NCBI GenBank assembly: GCA_964582475.1
Contig: CAZOQS010000002.1
Location: forward strand, 1 to 64,000
Source of the DNA: JAGOTP01 sp964582475
GTDB taxonomy: Bacteria > Patescibacteriota > Patescibacteriia > 2-12-FULL-60-25
DNA: 64,000 nucleotides
Direction of reading: 5' to 3'
The notes below the pieces were generated by a model, which saw only the letters and a list, made by a program, of their open reading frames with translations, searched no databases and was not told the origin of the DNA. The translations under genes and the position numbers were made by a program. Below, piece after piece: positions 32,285-40,367 of this stretch (positions within the stretch are counted from its first letter, which is position 1; every line of letters begins with the position of its first letter).

Positions 32285-33409
32285 ATGGCGCGTGTCCTGT
32301 CTTCGTCCTTTGCTCGTTCCCTCTTTTTTGTCATCGGGGGGAGTATTGGTGCTGGAATGTTCGGTTTACCGACCCTCTTTGCCCAGAGCGGAGCGGTGTG
32401 GGGGTCGTTGATCTACTGGATTGTCGTTGGAATCGTACTCGTGATCCACATCGCCTACGCCGAGCTCCAAGCAAAGGCCGGGTCAAAACACGACTTAGCG
32501 GGCATCGCGAAACGCTCGCTAGGGAAGGGCGGCTGGGTTGTCGCCCTGGTCGTGTATCCGATCAGTGTCTATGGGGCGACCCTCGTCTACCTGTTATTGG
32601 GCGCTCAGTTCCTTTCGGCGCTCTCGGGTATGCTGGGTGGGCCAACATCGCTTTTCACTTGGCAAGTTGCCTTATGGCTCTTCTTCGCCTTAGGAGCGCA
32701 TACGGGGGTCAAACAGATGGAGAAGCTCGAGCGACCGATTACCGCCATCCTGGTTCTCGGGATCATCCTCGTCTCGATGGTGGCGATCTTCAGTGGCCGA
32801 GCCGCTCCTTCGTTTGGGTTCATGACGGACTCCTTTTCGATCGCGAGTTTTGTGGGGGTTGTGTTTTTTGCCTCCATTTCGTTGCCTGTGATCGCTGAAG
32901 TGATGTCATTCGATGGGCGTAAATCACGGATTGGTCGCCGCTCGATTCTCGTTGGAAGTTTGGTTGCCGCTTTCTTGAAGTGGGTGTTCGCCCTGAGTTT
33001 CGCCGGTGCGGCACTGAACGGTGTCGTTCAAGTGACCGGACTCATGATGGCGTTGCCGATCGCACTCAGCTGGCTCCTTCCGTTCGTCGGCTTCCTGGCG
33101 ATCAGTGGCGCAGCGATTTCGGTTCTAGACAGTTTGCAGACGGTGTATCGCGATGAGTTTGCCTTCCGTCCGTCAGCCGCCTGGATACTCGCGATCCTGC
33201 CGCCGCTTGTGTTCTTGTATGTTTCCCATCAGTCGTTGCTGCACCTGATGACGTTCCTCGGTTCGTTCGTCGCTTCGACGAATGCACTCCTCGTGTGCTT
33301 CTCGGCTCTGGCTGAGCGCACGCGCTTGATCGGTCGCTTCCCACGCGTCATGCTATGCGGAGCGATCGGCCTGTGTTTCTTTACACTTGCTCATACGTTC
33401 ATTCTATGA
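32285..33409 (+). CDS. APC-superfamily amino-acid permease (aromatic amino-acid permease type)
   Basis: A 374-residue transporter with about eleven membrane helices. The first helix carries the substrate-site signature 'GGSIGAGMFGLPTLFAQSG', as in the Trp/Tyr/Ser permease branch; 'HIAYAELQAKAGSKHDLAG' and 'MEKLERPITAILVLGIILV' also fit. It probably imports an amino acid, which an auxotrophic CPR cell would need. ATG 32285 is chosen by its adjacent -10 box and because the first helix starts there. The stop overlaps the next gene (ATGA). Confidence 0.82.
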   Translation: MARVLSSSFARSLFFVIGGSIGAGMFGLPTLFAQSGAVWGSLIYWIVVGIVLVIHIAYAELQAKAGSKHDLAGIAKRSLGKGGWVVALVVYPISVYGATLVYLLLGAQFLSALSGMLGGPTSLFTWQVALWLFFALGAHTGVKQMEKLERPITAILVLGIILVSMVAIFSGRAAPSFGFMTDSFSIASFVGVVFFASISLPVIAEVMSFDGRKSRIGRRSILVGSLVAAFLKWVFALSFAGAALNGVVQVTGLMMALPIALSWLLPFVGFLAISGAAISVLDSLQTVYRDEFAFRPSAAWILAILPPLVFLYVSHQSLLHLMTFLGSFVASTNALLVCFSALAERTRLIGRFPRVMLCGAIGLCFFTLAHTFIL

Positions 33410-33846
33410 CCTTTTCTTTTTGTATCCGCTTGTTCTTTGTCAGTCTCATTCGATTTATCGGACTAACGGGACTGGTTCTGTGGTATCAAAATTTTGAAGT
33501 GAGTCCATTGCCCGCCTGGACACTCGATGCCGCCTTGCTGATTGCTCAATTTATTTGGACCTTCCTGTGTGTTCGCTGGGTGCTCCGCAAGAGTTTTCCA
33601 ACACATCGCATGATGGGCTTGCTCGTGGGAGTCTTCTTGATTGGCCAGGTTATTCTTGAATTGTGGCTGACGAAGTACCTCACAAGCGGAACTTGGGGTT
33701 CAACGATACGTGGCGCGGCGCATTGGGGCGCGCTCTTGCAGATCTCCCTCCATCTTGGAGCTATCTATCTTGGTTATTGGCGAACAAAAAAACTGAAGCT
33801 CCAAGAGCACGCAACGGATGAGATGCAAATTGCTCAAACGACCTAA
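33406..33846 (+). CDS. Small four-TM membrane protein, unknown
   Basis: A 146-residue protein with four predicted membrane helices (about 6-24, 38-58, 66-85 and 102-123) and a short charged C-terminal tail. ATG 33406 overlaps the permease stop (ATGA), so it is translationally coupled to the permease. It overlaps the convergent folD gene by 4 bases. No family recognised. Confidence 0.65.
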   Translation: MTFSFCIRLFFVSLIRFIGLTGLVLWYQNFEVSPLPAWTLDAALLIAQFIWTFLCVRWVLRKSFPTHRMMGLLVGVFLIGQVILELWLTKYLTSGTWGSTIRGAAHWGALLQISLHLGAIYLGYWRTKKLKLQEHATDEMQIAQTT

Positions 33847-34679
33847 GTGCGCTGGTTATTTTTTGCGAGCGTATATACGTTCCAGAGGAGTTGCGCGATC
33901 GTCATCGGTCCGACACCGCCTGGGACAGGGGTAATCCAACAATCAGTTTCTTCAAAGGCATGACGGTCAACGTCTCCTGCTATTTTATTATTCTCAAGCG
34001 TGGTTGTTCCGACGTCAATCAGTACCGCACCGTCTTTGACGTGCGCAGGTTTGATGAAACGTGCAGAACCGACGGCGCTAATCACAATGTCCGCCGCTTT
34101 GACCTCTGAACGCGAAAGATCGTCTGGGCCTAGGCGTGTAACCAGCGAGCCAGCGGTTGTGAGGAGGCGTTCAAGCGGCTTGGTGAAAATCTCAGAATTT
34201 CCGATGATGACCGTGCGTGCTCCATTTACGTGGACGGGTGCCTGACTGATCAAGCGCAAGATCCCTTCGTGCACCGGAGGAATGATGGCCGCCTTCCCTT
34301 GGGCGAGTGCTGCGATATTCTCCGGATGAAACCCATCCGCGTCTTTTTTGGCCGCCATGGCATCAATCACTTTTTGCTCATCATAGGCAGCGGGCAGAGG
34401 GAGCTGAACGAGAATCCCATCGATCGCGGGGTCCTGATTCCACCCCTCGATAAGTGCGATCAGATCGGCGGTTGAGCACTCATCATCCTTGTGAGTGATA
34501 TCAACCTGAATACCGATCTCTTCGGCCGCCTTTTTCTTCAGTTTTACATACAGCGCCGAAGCGGGGTCATCACCCACAAGCAAGACCGCCAGTCGGGGAT
34601 GAAGGCCACTTGTCTTCAATAGCGCCTGTAGGTCCGCTTGGAGGGTTGCGGCCAGCGTTTTGCCGTCAATGAGATGCAT
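33843..34679 (-). CDS. folD: Bifunctional methylene-THF dehydrogenase/cyclohydrolase FolD
   Basis: A 278-residue FolD of normal length. It interconverts 5,10-methylene- and 10-formyl-tetrahydrofolate using NADP. Motifs: 'PRLAVLLVGDDPASALYVKL' with the catalytic lysine in 'KLKKKAAEEIGI', 'GILVQLPLP', the nucleotide site 'TVIIGNSEIFTKPLERLL' (where many homologues read GRS) and 'VPGGVGPMTIAQLLWN'. TACCAT on the minus strand ends 6 bases before the ATG, again a nearly leaderless arrangement. Confidence 0.95.
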   Translation of the reverse strand: MHLIDGKTLAATLQADLQALLKTSGLHPRLAVLLVGDDPASALYVKLKKKAAEEIGIQVDITHKDDECSTADLIALIEGWNQDPAIDGILVQLPLPAAYDEQKVIDAMAAKKDADGFHPENIAALAQGKAAIIPPVHEGILRLISQAPVHVNGARTVIIGNSEIFTKPLERLLTTAGSLVTRLGPDDLSRSEVKAADIVISAVGSARFIKPAHVKDGAVLIDVGTTTLENNKIAGDVDRHAFEETDCWITPVPGGVGPMTIAQLLWNVYTLAKNNQRT

Positions 34680-34746
34680 GGGTGGATGGTAACCAAAGAC
34701 TGTGGATACGTCGAGCCTGCGCGAGTGCTACCCTTGTGTTCGTACT

Positions 34747-36384
34747 ATGCCCAAGCGCCACACCTATCTCTTTATCGTGGGAGGAGTCATGTCTGGAGTG
34801 GGGAAGGGGGTCTCATCGGCCTCGATCGGGGCTTTACTCAAAGCGCGCGGCTTGCGGGTGACAGCGGTCAAAATTGACCCGTATATCAACGTCGATGCCG
34901 GAACGATGAATCCAGTGGAGCACGGAGAGGTCTTCGTGACGAAAGATGGTTATGAGACAGACCAGGACATTGGGAACTATGAGCGCTTTTTAGACGAAGA
35001 TATCACCAGCGCCAACTACATGACGACTGGCCGCGTCTATCAGGCGGTCATTGCGCGTGAACGTGCCCTTGGCTACGGCGGCAAGCAGGTGCAGGTCGTG
35101 CCACACGTTCCCCTCGAAGTCATCTCACGCATTAAAAATGCCGCCAACCTAGCTGCTGCCGATGTCACGATTATCGAAATCGGGGGAACGGTCGGGGAAT
35201 ACGAGAACTTATTATTTCTCGAGGCCGCGCGTATGATGCGCATGGAGGCGCCCGCGGATGTATTGGTGGGTCTCGTGAGCTATCTGCCCGTTCCAGGGAG
35301 CTTGGGAGAAATGAAGAGTAAGCCGACGCAGCTCGCTGTCCGTGCCGTTCAAGCAACGGGGCTGCAGCCAGACTTTGTGATTGGTCGTTCTTCGTATCCG
35401 ATTGATGCTCCACGTAAAGAGAAGATTGCGATGTATTGCAATGTCCATCCAGCGGACATTATTAGCGCTCCAGATGTTCCTTCGATTTACTCCGTGCCTG
35501 AAGCGTTTCACCTGGAGGGTTTGGACGAGCGGATCGTGAAGAAGTTGAAACTACGCACACGTTCACCGAACATTGATGCATGGAAAAACTTGCTCAAGCA
35601 ACGCGACCAAGCCAAGAAAACCGTGAAGATCGGGATTATTGGGAAATACATCTCGACCGGAGATTTCATGCTGACAGATGCGTATATCTCTGTTCTGGAG
35701 GCGCTCAAGCACGCAGCCTGGTCGTCGAAGTTGAAGGTCGAAGTTGAGTGGCTGAATCCAGAGAAATTTGAGGCGGATCCAAAACTCGTCGCGAAAGAAT
35801 TGAAGTCATTGGATGGTATCTTGGTGCCAGGTGGTTTTGGCTCACGTGGCATTGAAGGCAAGATGCTCGCGATTCGCTACGCACGCGAACACAAATTGCC
35901 GTATCTTGGATTGTGCTACGGATTGCAGCTCGCCACGATCGAAGTCGCGCGTCATCTCTTGGGCTACAAGCAAGCGAATACGACGGAGATCAATCCGACC
36001 ACGCCTGAACCCATCATCCACTTGATCGATGAGCAGACGGAGCGTCTAAAGAATAAAGATTACGGAGGGACGATGCGTCTCGGAACTTATAAGTGTGTTC
36101 TTCGAAAAGGAACGCTTGCTCGTAAGCTCTATGGGCAGGAAATAATCGAAGAGCGTCATCGTCATCGCTACGAGTGTAATCCGGAGTATCGCGCTGAGTT
36201 GGAAAAAGCCGGCTTGATCCCAAGCGGCTTATCGCCTGACGGGACATTGGTGGAGGTTGTTGAATTGAAAGATCATCCCTTTTTCATCGCCTGTCAGTTC
36301 CATCCAGAGTTTTTGTCACGTCCTTTCCGTCCACACCCACTCTTCAAAGGGCTGGTTGAAGCGGCGAGTAAAAAGAAAAAGTAA
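34747..36384 (+). CDS. pyrG: CTP synthase
   Basis: A 545-residue CTP synthase, which makes CTP from UTP, ATP and glutamine. The synthetase domain opens with 'YLFIVGGVMSGVGKGVSS' and has 'KIDPYINVDAGTMNP' and 'HGEVFVTKDGYETDQDIGNY'. The class I glutaminase domain has the nucleophile loop 'YLGLCYGLQLATIE' and the His/Glu pair in 'CQFHPEFLSRP'. ATG 34747 matches the family start; the TGCTACCCT extended -10 sits about 15 bases before it. Confidence 0.96.
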   Translation: MPKRHTYLFIVGGVMSGVGKGVSSASIGALLKARGLRVTAVKIDPYINVDAGTMNPVEHGEVFVTKDGYETDQDIGNYERFLDEDITSANYMTTGRVYQAVIARERALGYGGKQVQVVPHVPLEVISRIKNAANLAAADVTIIEIGGTVGEYENLLFLEAARMMRMEAPADVLVGLVSYLPVPGSLGEMKSKPTQLAVRAVQATGLQPDFVIGRSSYPIDAPRKEKIAMYCNVHPADIISAPDVPSIYSVPEAFHLEGLDERIVKKLKLRTRSPNIDAWKNLLKQRDQAKKTVKIGIIGKYISTGDFMLTDAYISVLEALKHAAWSSKLKVEVEWLNPEKFEADPKLVAKELKSLDGILVPGGFGSRGIEGKMLAIRYAREHKLPYLGLCYGLQLATIEVARHLLGYKQANTTEINPTTPEPIIHLIDEQTERLKNKDYGGTMRLGTYKCVLRKGTLARKLYGQEIIEERHRHRYECNPEYRAELEKAGLIPSGLSPDGTLVEVVELKDHPFFIACQFHPEFLSRPFRPHPLFKGLVEAASKKKK

Positions 36385-36392
36385 AAAGGCCT

Positions 36393-36449
36393 AAAACGAC
36401 AGCGCCCCACCCGTGGAGTAGCAGAGCAGCTGCGACCGAGGGTGGGGTG
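36393..36449 (-). terminator. Terminator of cassette gene C
   Basis: CGCCCCACCC (36403-36412) pairs with GGGTGGGGTG (36440-36449), and the loop contains CAGCTG. Read on the minus strand the hairpin is followed by CTGTCGTTTTAGG. It lies directly after the stop of the minus-strand gene and also faces the end of pyrG. Confidence 0.75.
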
Positions 36450-36450
36450 T

Positions 36451-36858
36451 TCAGTTCTTGGGGAGCAGCGCATAGATCGCACGCGCCGCTTCTACACTCA
36501 CAGAGATCACCAGTTGGTGAACGTCGCTCGCCGCCTTGTCGGGGCTTGTGACGTGGCAGCCGTACAGCATGAACTGCACATCATTCCTCGACAGCGTCGG
36601 GACGCGGACGCATTGCACGGCTCCGCGCAGTTCTTGAACGCTTACGCGTCCTTCCTTGCGGCTCTCGCCGCAACTGTCAGCGGAGACCTCACGTTCACAG
36701 AGGATGATGTGAACAAGATCCCGGCCTTTCAGCCCTTCCAGCCGGAGCCGTACGCGTACGGCTCCATCAGAGCTACGGAACACTTCCTCGGGCTCAGTGG
36801 CCGCGTTTGTCTTGTCTTTGAGCATCGCCTCTGCCTCCCGTGTTGTGAGTTCGCTCAT
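36451..36858 (-). CDS. Cassette gene C: small soluble protein, unknown
   Basis: A 135-residue protein without signal peptide or membrane segment. It starts 'MSELTTREAEAMLKDKTN', has a beta-rich middle ('GAVRVRLRLEGLKGRDLV') and five cysteines spread through the rest. No family recognised. ATG 36858 is chosen because the nearest promoter's -10 overlaps an earlier in-frame ATG (36882). Base composition is more GC-rich than rpmA and pyrG but less extreme than the other cassettes. It lies between two terminators and so forms its own unit. Confidence 0.55.
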   Translation of the reverse strand: MSELTTREAEAMLKDKTNAATEPEEVFRSSDGAVRVRLRLEGLKGRDLVHIILCEREVSADSCGESRKEGRVSVQELRGAVQCVRVPTLSRNDVQFMLYGCHVTSPDKAASDVHQLVISVSVEAARAIYALLPKN

Positions 36859-36877
36859 CCGGATGAGAGCGGCGTTG

Positions 36878-36906
36878 AGCATAACGAAGTCAGAATCCTA
36901 AAACAA
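36878..36906 (-). promoter_or_regulatory. Probable promoter of cassette gene C
   Basis: On the minus strand TTGTTT (36906-36901), a 17-base spacer and TATGCT (36883-36878). It is weaker than the other cassette promoters. Confidence 0.45.
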
Positions 36907-36925
36907 GGGGAGGCCCGTAAATGAC

Positions 36926-36950
36926 AAAAGCACCCATTGTGGGTGCTTTT
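36926..36950 (-). terminator. Intrinsic terminator after rpmA
   Basis: AAAAGCACCC and GGGTGCTTTT form a 10-bp stem around a 5-base loop, 18 bases past the rpmA stop on the minus strand. Confidence 0.88.
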
Positions 36951-36967
36951 GGCGAAATCAGTTGAGC

Positions 36968-37372
36968 TTATTTCTTTTTCGAGACCTGACGCTTGCCAGC
37001 CGCTTCTGCCTTGGCGCGCTTCATCAACTTGTTGTTGGAAACTTTCTTCACGCGCTTTGGCTCTACGACGTCTGGAGCGTAGCCTGGCTTGGTTTCAAGC
37101 GGGGTGATGTGGACGAACTTTGCATCCTTGAACTCACCTGTATAGCGTTTAATGCGCTTGTTTGAAAACTTGACGATGCCGTTCACCGCAGCGAAAAGCG
37201 TGTCGTCTGAACCTTTGAGAACGTTTACGCCTGGACGGATGGCCGTACCACGCTGACGAACCAAAATGTTGCCCGTGCGAGCAAATTCACCTGCGTATTT
37301 CTTGACACCGAGACGCTGACCGTGAGAATCACGGCCATACGCGGTAGAACCACCAGCTTTTTTATGGGCCAT
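36968..37372 (-). CDS. rpmA: 50S ribosomal protein L27 with C-terminal extension
   Basis: A 134-residue protein. Residues 1-85 are canonical L27: 'MAHKKAGGSTAYGRDSHGQR', 'GNILVRQRGTAIRPGVNV' and 'DDTLFAAVNGIVKF'. L27 usually ends near residue 85-90. Here a basic tail of about 45 residues follows ('VEPKRVKKVSNNKLMKRAKA'), lysine-rich and probably disordered or rRNA-binding. The N-terminus carries no cleavable extension. It stands alone, far from rplU, and is divergent from nfu. Confidence 0.95.
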   Translation of the reverse strand: MAHKKAGGSTAYGRDSHGQRLGVKKYAGEFARTGNILVRQRGTAIRPGVNVLKGSDDTLFAAVNGIVKFSNKRIKRYTGEFKDAKFVHITPLETKPGYAPDVVEPKRVKKVSNNKLMKRAKAEAAGKRQVSKKK

Positions 37373-37466
37373 AAAAGGTTAAGGAATGACGATAGAATGC
37401 GCAAAATAATAAGGTGAAAGGGAAAACTTGTCAAGATACAAGAAAAGACGGTAGGATCGCTCTATT

Positions 37467-37730
37467 ATGCCAAAAAGCGTAGAAGAAGTCCGGGAAGACG
37501 TAGAACGGGTCTTGGGGGTCCTCCGTGAGGGGCTCGCGATGCACGGGGGAAACGTAGAATTGGTCAAAATCGACCTTGAAACAGGAATCGCGTCCGTCCG
37601 AATGCAAGGGGCGTGTGTTGGTTGTCCAATGTCCGAAATGACCCTGAAAGCGGGGATTGAGGAAACCGTTTGTCAGATGGTCCCTGAAATTACGCAGGTT
37701 GTTCGGGTCGAAGACGAACCATCCACATAG
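37467..37730 (+). CDS. NifU C-terminal domain (Nfu-type) Fe-S scaffold protein
   Basis: An 87-residue protein that is only the NifU C-terminal domain: 'LREGLAMHGGNVELVKID' and the cluster-binding 'GACVGCPMSEMTLKAGIE' with its CxxC pair. Such proteins carry or deliver [4Fe-4S] clusters. TAGGAT lies 10 bases before the ATG as the likely -10. Confidence 0.92.
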   Translation: MPKSVEEVREDVERVLGVLREGLAMHGGNVELVKIDLETGIASVRMQGACVGCPMSEMTLKAGIEETVCQMVPEITQVVRVEDEPST

Positions 37731-37762
37731 ACGAGGCTCGCTCGCTCGCATACCATAGAGGA

Positions 37763-38140
37763 GTGCCTTGGAGCGCTTGGCGATTATCTGCACGGCTTGC
37801 TTGGAGTTCGTGGCTTTATCGTATACTCACATTTTGGACACTGGCTTGTCTGGTGTTCGGGATTAGTTGGTACGCCATTCAGCTCTCAGGAGTCGATGTT
37901 TCCGAAAAATTATTCGTGTTTCATTACACGGTCTACTTCGGAATTGATGATGTGCGACCGCTGATCTGGCTGTTTGTGTGGCCAGCGCTTTGGTTCGTGA
38001 CAAGTATTACTGGTTTGCTGTGCGCGTATGGATCCTACCGGCGCGACCGGCATGCGGGAATCGCTTGGCTCGTGTTGGTCTCGTTATCCGCCCTCCCCTG
38101 GGTGCTTGTTCTTCATTATCTTGCCATCATCAATCGCTAG
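37763..38140 (+). CDS. Small three-TM membrane protein, unknown
   Basis: A protein of about 125 residues with hydrophobic segments at about 20-42, 66-90 and 101-120 and basic loops. The start is uncertain: GTG 37763 gives a basic N-terminus before the first helix. It ends 4 bases before the mraY ATG, so it may be the lead gene of mraY-ftsW-murG. No family recognised. Confidence 0.5.
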   Translation: MPWSAWRLSARLAWSSWLYRILTFWTLACLVFGISWYAIQLSGVDVSEKLFVFHYTVYFGIDDVRPLIWLFVWPALWFVTSITGLLCAYGSYRRDRHAGIAWLVLVSLSALPWVLVLHYLAIINR

Positions 38141-38144
38141 TTCT

Positions 38145-39224
38145 ATGGATGTCTTTTCCGTTGCTCGTCCCGTAGGAGATGTGTTTTCCGTAGCCCGTCC
38201 GATGGGCTTCGTTGCGATCGCCTTCTTGCTTTCAGGAATCGCGATGCCATTTCTGATCCGTACACTCAAAAGGTTAGGCATGGGAAAGCAGATCCGGGAC
38301 GCCGCCGCCGCTCCCATCATGGCTGAGATGCATAAAGCGAAGGCAGGGACACCAACGATGGGGGGAATTGTGATTTGGGGGACGGCACTTTTCATGATTT
38401 TGGTGGTTGCGGCTGGGTGCGCGGTCTCAGGACCTGGTTCGATCATGTGTCGCGTCAATTTTTTATCACGTAGCCAGACATGGCTCCCAGTCGGCTTGAT
38501 GTTGGCGGCGGCACTTGTGGGATTGGTCGATGATTATTTAAATGTAAAGAAGATTGGATCAAAAGGTGGGGGACTGCGTGTCCGCCATCGATTTATTTCG
38601 TACGGAGTGATCGCAGCGGTTGGTGCTTGGTGGTTTTATGCCAAATTGGGTTGGAGCCATTTGCACGTTCCGTTCCTGGGGAGTTATGAAATTGGATTGT
38701 GGTCGATCCCATTCTTTTTGCTCGTGATCGCGTCAACTTCGCATTCGGTGAACGAGACAGACGGGTTGGATGGACTCGCGGGAGGAGTGCTCTTGTCTGC
38801 GCTGGGGGCGTATGCAGTGATCGCTTGGTCACAGGGACGAACGGATCTGGCAACTTTTTGCGCTGTGTTGATTGGAGCCCTCATGGGCTTTTTGTGGTTT
38901 AATGTAAATCCAGCCCAGGTATTTATGGGGGACACGGGCGCGATGTCGCTTGGAACGGTCTTAGGGGTCTTGGCGCTCTTAACCGACCAGCCGCTCCTTC
39001 TCCTGATTATTGGCCTGCCGTTTGCGATTGAAACGTTGTCTGTCTTGATTCAAGTCGCGAGTAAGAAGCTCCGTAACGGAAAAAAGGTGTTTAAAAGCGC
39101 CCCCCTTCATCATCATCTGCAAGCGATTGGTTGGAGTGAGCCGAAGATTGTGATGCGGGTCTGGATGATTTCACTCGCGCTCTCCGGTGTCGGAGTCGCG
39201 ATCGCCCTCGTAGATCGTGCCTAA
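38145..39224 (+). CDS. mraY: Phospho-N-acetylmuramoyl-pentapeptide transferase MraY
   Basis: A 359-residue MraY that makes lipid I on the inner face of the membrane. Family motifs are intact: 'HKAKAGTPTMGGIVIWG', 'LVGLVDDYLNVKKIG' (catalytic Asp pair), 'NETDGLDGLAGGVLL', 'VFMGDTGAMSLG' and 'APLHHHLQAIGWSEPKI'. The N-terminus has an odd tandem decapeptide, DVFSVARPVG then DVFSVARPMG, encoded by a 30-base imperfect repeat. ATG 38145 puts this repeat inside the protein; an alternative start at the second copy cannot be excluded. Confidence 0.94.
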   Translation: MDVFSVARPVGDVFSVARPMGFVAIAFLLSGIAMPFLIRTLKRLGMGKQIRDAAAAPIMAEMHKAKAGTPTMGGIVIWGTALFMILVVAAGCAVSGPGSIMCRVNFLSRSQTWLPVGLMLAAALVGLVDDYLNVKKIGSKGGGLRVRHRFISYGVIAAVGAWWFYAKLGWSHLHVPFLGSYEIGLWSIPFFLLVIASTSHSVNETDGLDGLAGGVLLSALGAYAVIAWSQGRTDLATFCAVLIGALMGFLWFNVNPAQVFMGDTGAMSLGTVLGVLALLTDQPLLLLIIGLPFAIETLSVLIQVASKKLRNGKKVFKSAPLHHHLQAIGWSEPKIVMRVWMISLALSGVGVAIALVDRA

Positions 39225-39230
39225 CTTCTC

Positions 39231-40367
39231 ATGTCCGTTCTTGACCGCCTTCGCTCTTTAGATCCCGTTGTCGTAGGACTTACGGGGACGTTGCTTGTGA
39301 TCGGATTGCTGATGCTGTTTTCTGCAACCGTTGCGGTCGGGGTCCAACGCGCCGGTGATAGTCTCTATTTTGTAAAAAGCCAGATGATTAAGGGGCTGAT
39401 TCCGGGAATATTCGTTTTTCTGTTAGCAGCGCTTATCGATTATCGCGCCTGGAAGAAATGGGCGTTAGGGTTGTTGATTCTTTCCATTGGATTGCTGTTG
39501 CTCGTGTATATCCCAGGCATTGGTATTACGTTGAACGGAGCGCGTGGTTGGATTCGTCTGGCGGGCTTTCAATTTCAGCCCTCTGAGCTCGTGAAAGTGA
39601 CGTTTATTGTGTATTTGGCCGCCTGGCTTGCAGGTCGTAAAGCAGATGAGGCGCATAAAGTCGAAACGGGCCTAGTCCCGTTTCTATTCGCGCTGGGGAG
39701 CGTCATGTTCTTGCTGATCATGCAGCCGGACACAGGGTCGATGATGGTGCTCGTCGGGACATCCCTTACGATGTATTTCTTGTCGGGGGCTCCGATCTCT
39801 TGGTTTGTGCTGTTGTCAGCCTTAGGCTCGGGCCTGCTCGCACTCTTGATCAAAAGTTCCCCGTATCGTGCCGCGCGTTTTATGGTGTTCTTGCGCCCGG
39901 AGCTTGATCCAAAAGGGATCGGATATCACATTAACCAAGCCGTGCTGGCGATCGGGTCAGGGGGTTGGCTCGGACTGGGCTACGGTCAGTCGCGTCAAAA
40001 ATATTTGTATCTCCCAACGGTTGAGTCTGACTCGATTATTGCGATCATGGCGGAAGAGCTGGGATTCTTGGCGATCTGCCTCTTCCTCGCCTTGTTTGGC
40101 GCGTTGGTGTGGCGTTGTTTCAATATCGCACGTGAATCTAAGGATCCGTTCGGAAGTTATCTCGCGGCGGGTATTGGAATGATGCTTGCTATTCAGGCCG
40201 TCATGAACATCGGATCAATGACCGGTCTCTTGCCAATTACGGGGGTCACGCTGCCGTTTATGTCACATGGAGGTACAGCCATGGTTATGCTCTTGGGGGC
40301 GATGGGGTTGGTTGCAGGGATTCCAGGCAGACAGATTCATCCAGGTCACTCACGTTCTCGCGTATGA
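39231..40367 (+). CDS. ftsW: FtsW/RodA-type peptidoglycan glycosyltransferase
   Basis: A 378-residue SEDS protein with ten membrane helices. Features: 'LIDYRAWKKWALGLLIL', 'GARGWIRLAGFQFQPSEL', 'IMQPDTGSMMVLVGTS' and 'GVTLPFMSHGGTAMVMLL'. SEDS proteins polymerise lipid II. The place between mraY and murG argues for FtsW rather than RodA. The stop overlaps the murG start by 4 bases. Confidence 0.92.
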   Translation: MSVLDRLRSLDPVVVGLTGTLLVIGLLMLFSATVAVGVQRAGDSLYFVKSQMIKGLIPGIFVFLLAALIDYRAWKKWALGLLILSIGLLLLVYIPGIGITLNGARGWIRLAGFQFQPSELVKVTFIVYLAAWLAGRKADEAHKVETGLVPFLFALGSVMFLLIMQPDTGSMMVLVGTSLTMYFLSGAPISWFVLLSALGSGLLALLIKSSPYRAARFMVFLRPELDPKGIGYHINQAVLAIGSGGWLGLGYGQSRQKYLYLPTVESDSIIAIMAEELGFLAICLFLALFGALVWRCFNIARESKDPFGSYLAAGIGMMLAIQAVMNIGSMTGLLPITGVTLPFMSHGGTAMVMLLGAMGLVAGIPGRQIHPGHSRSRV

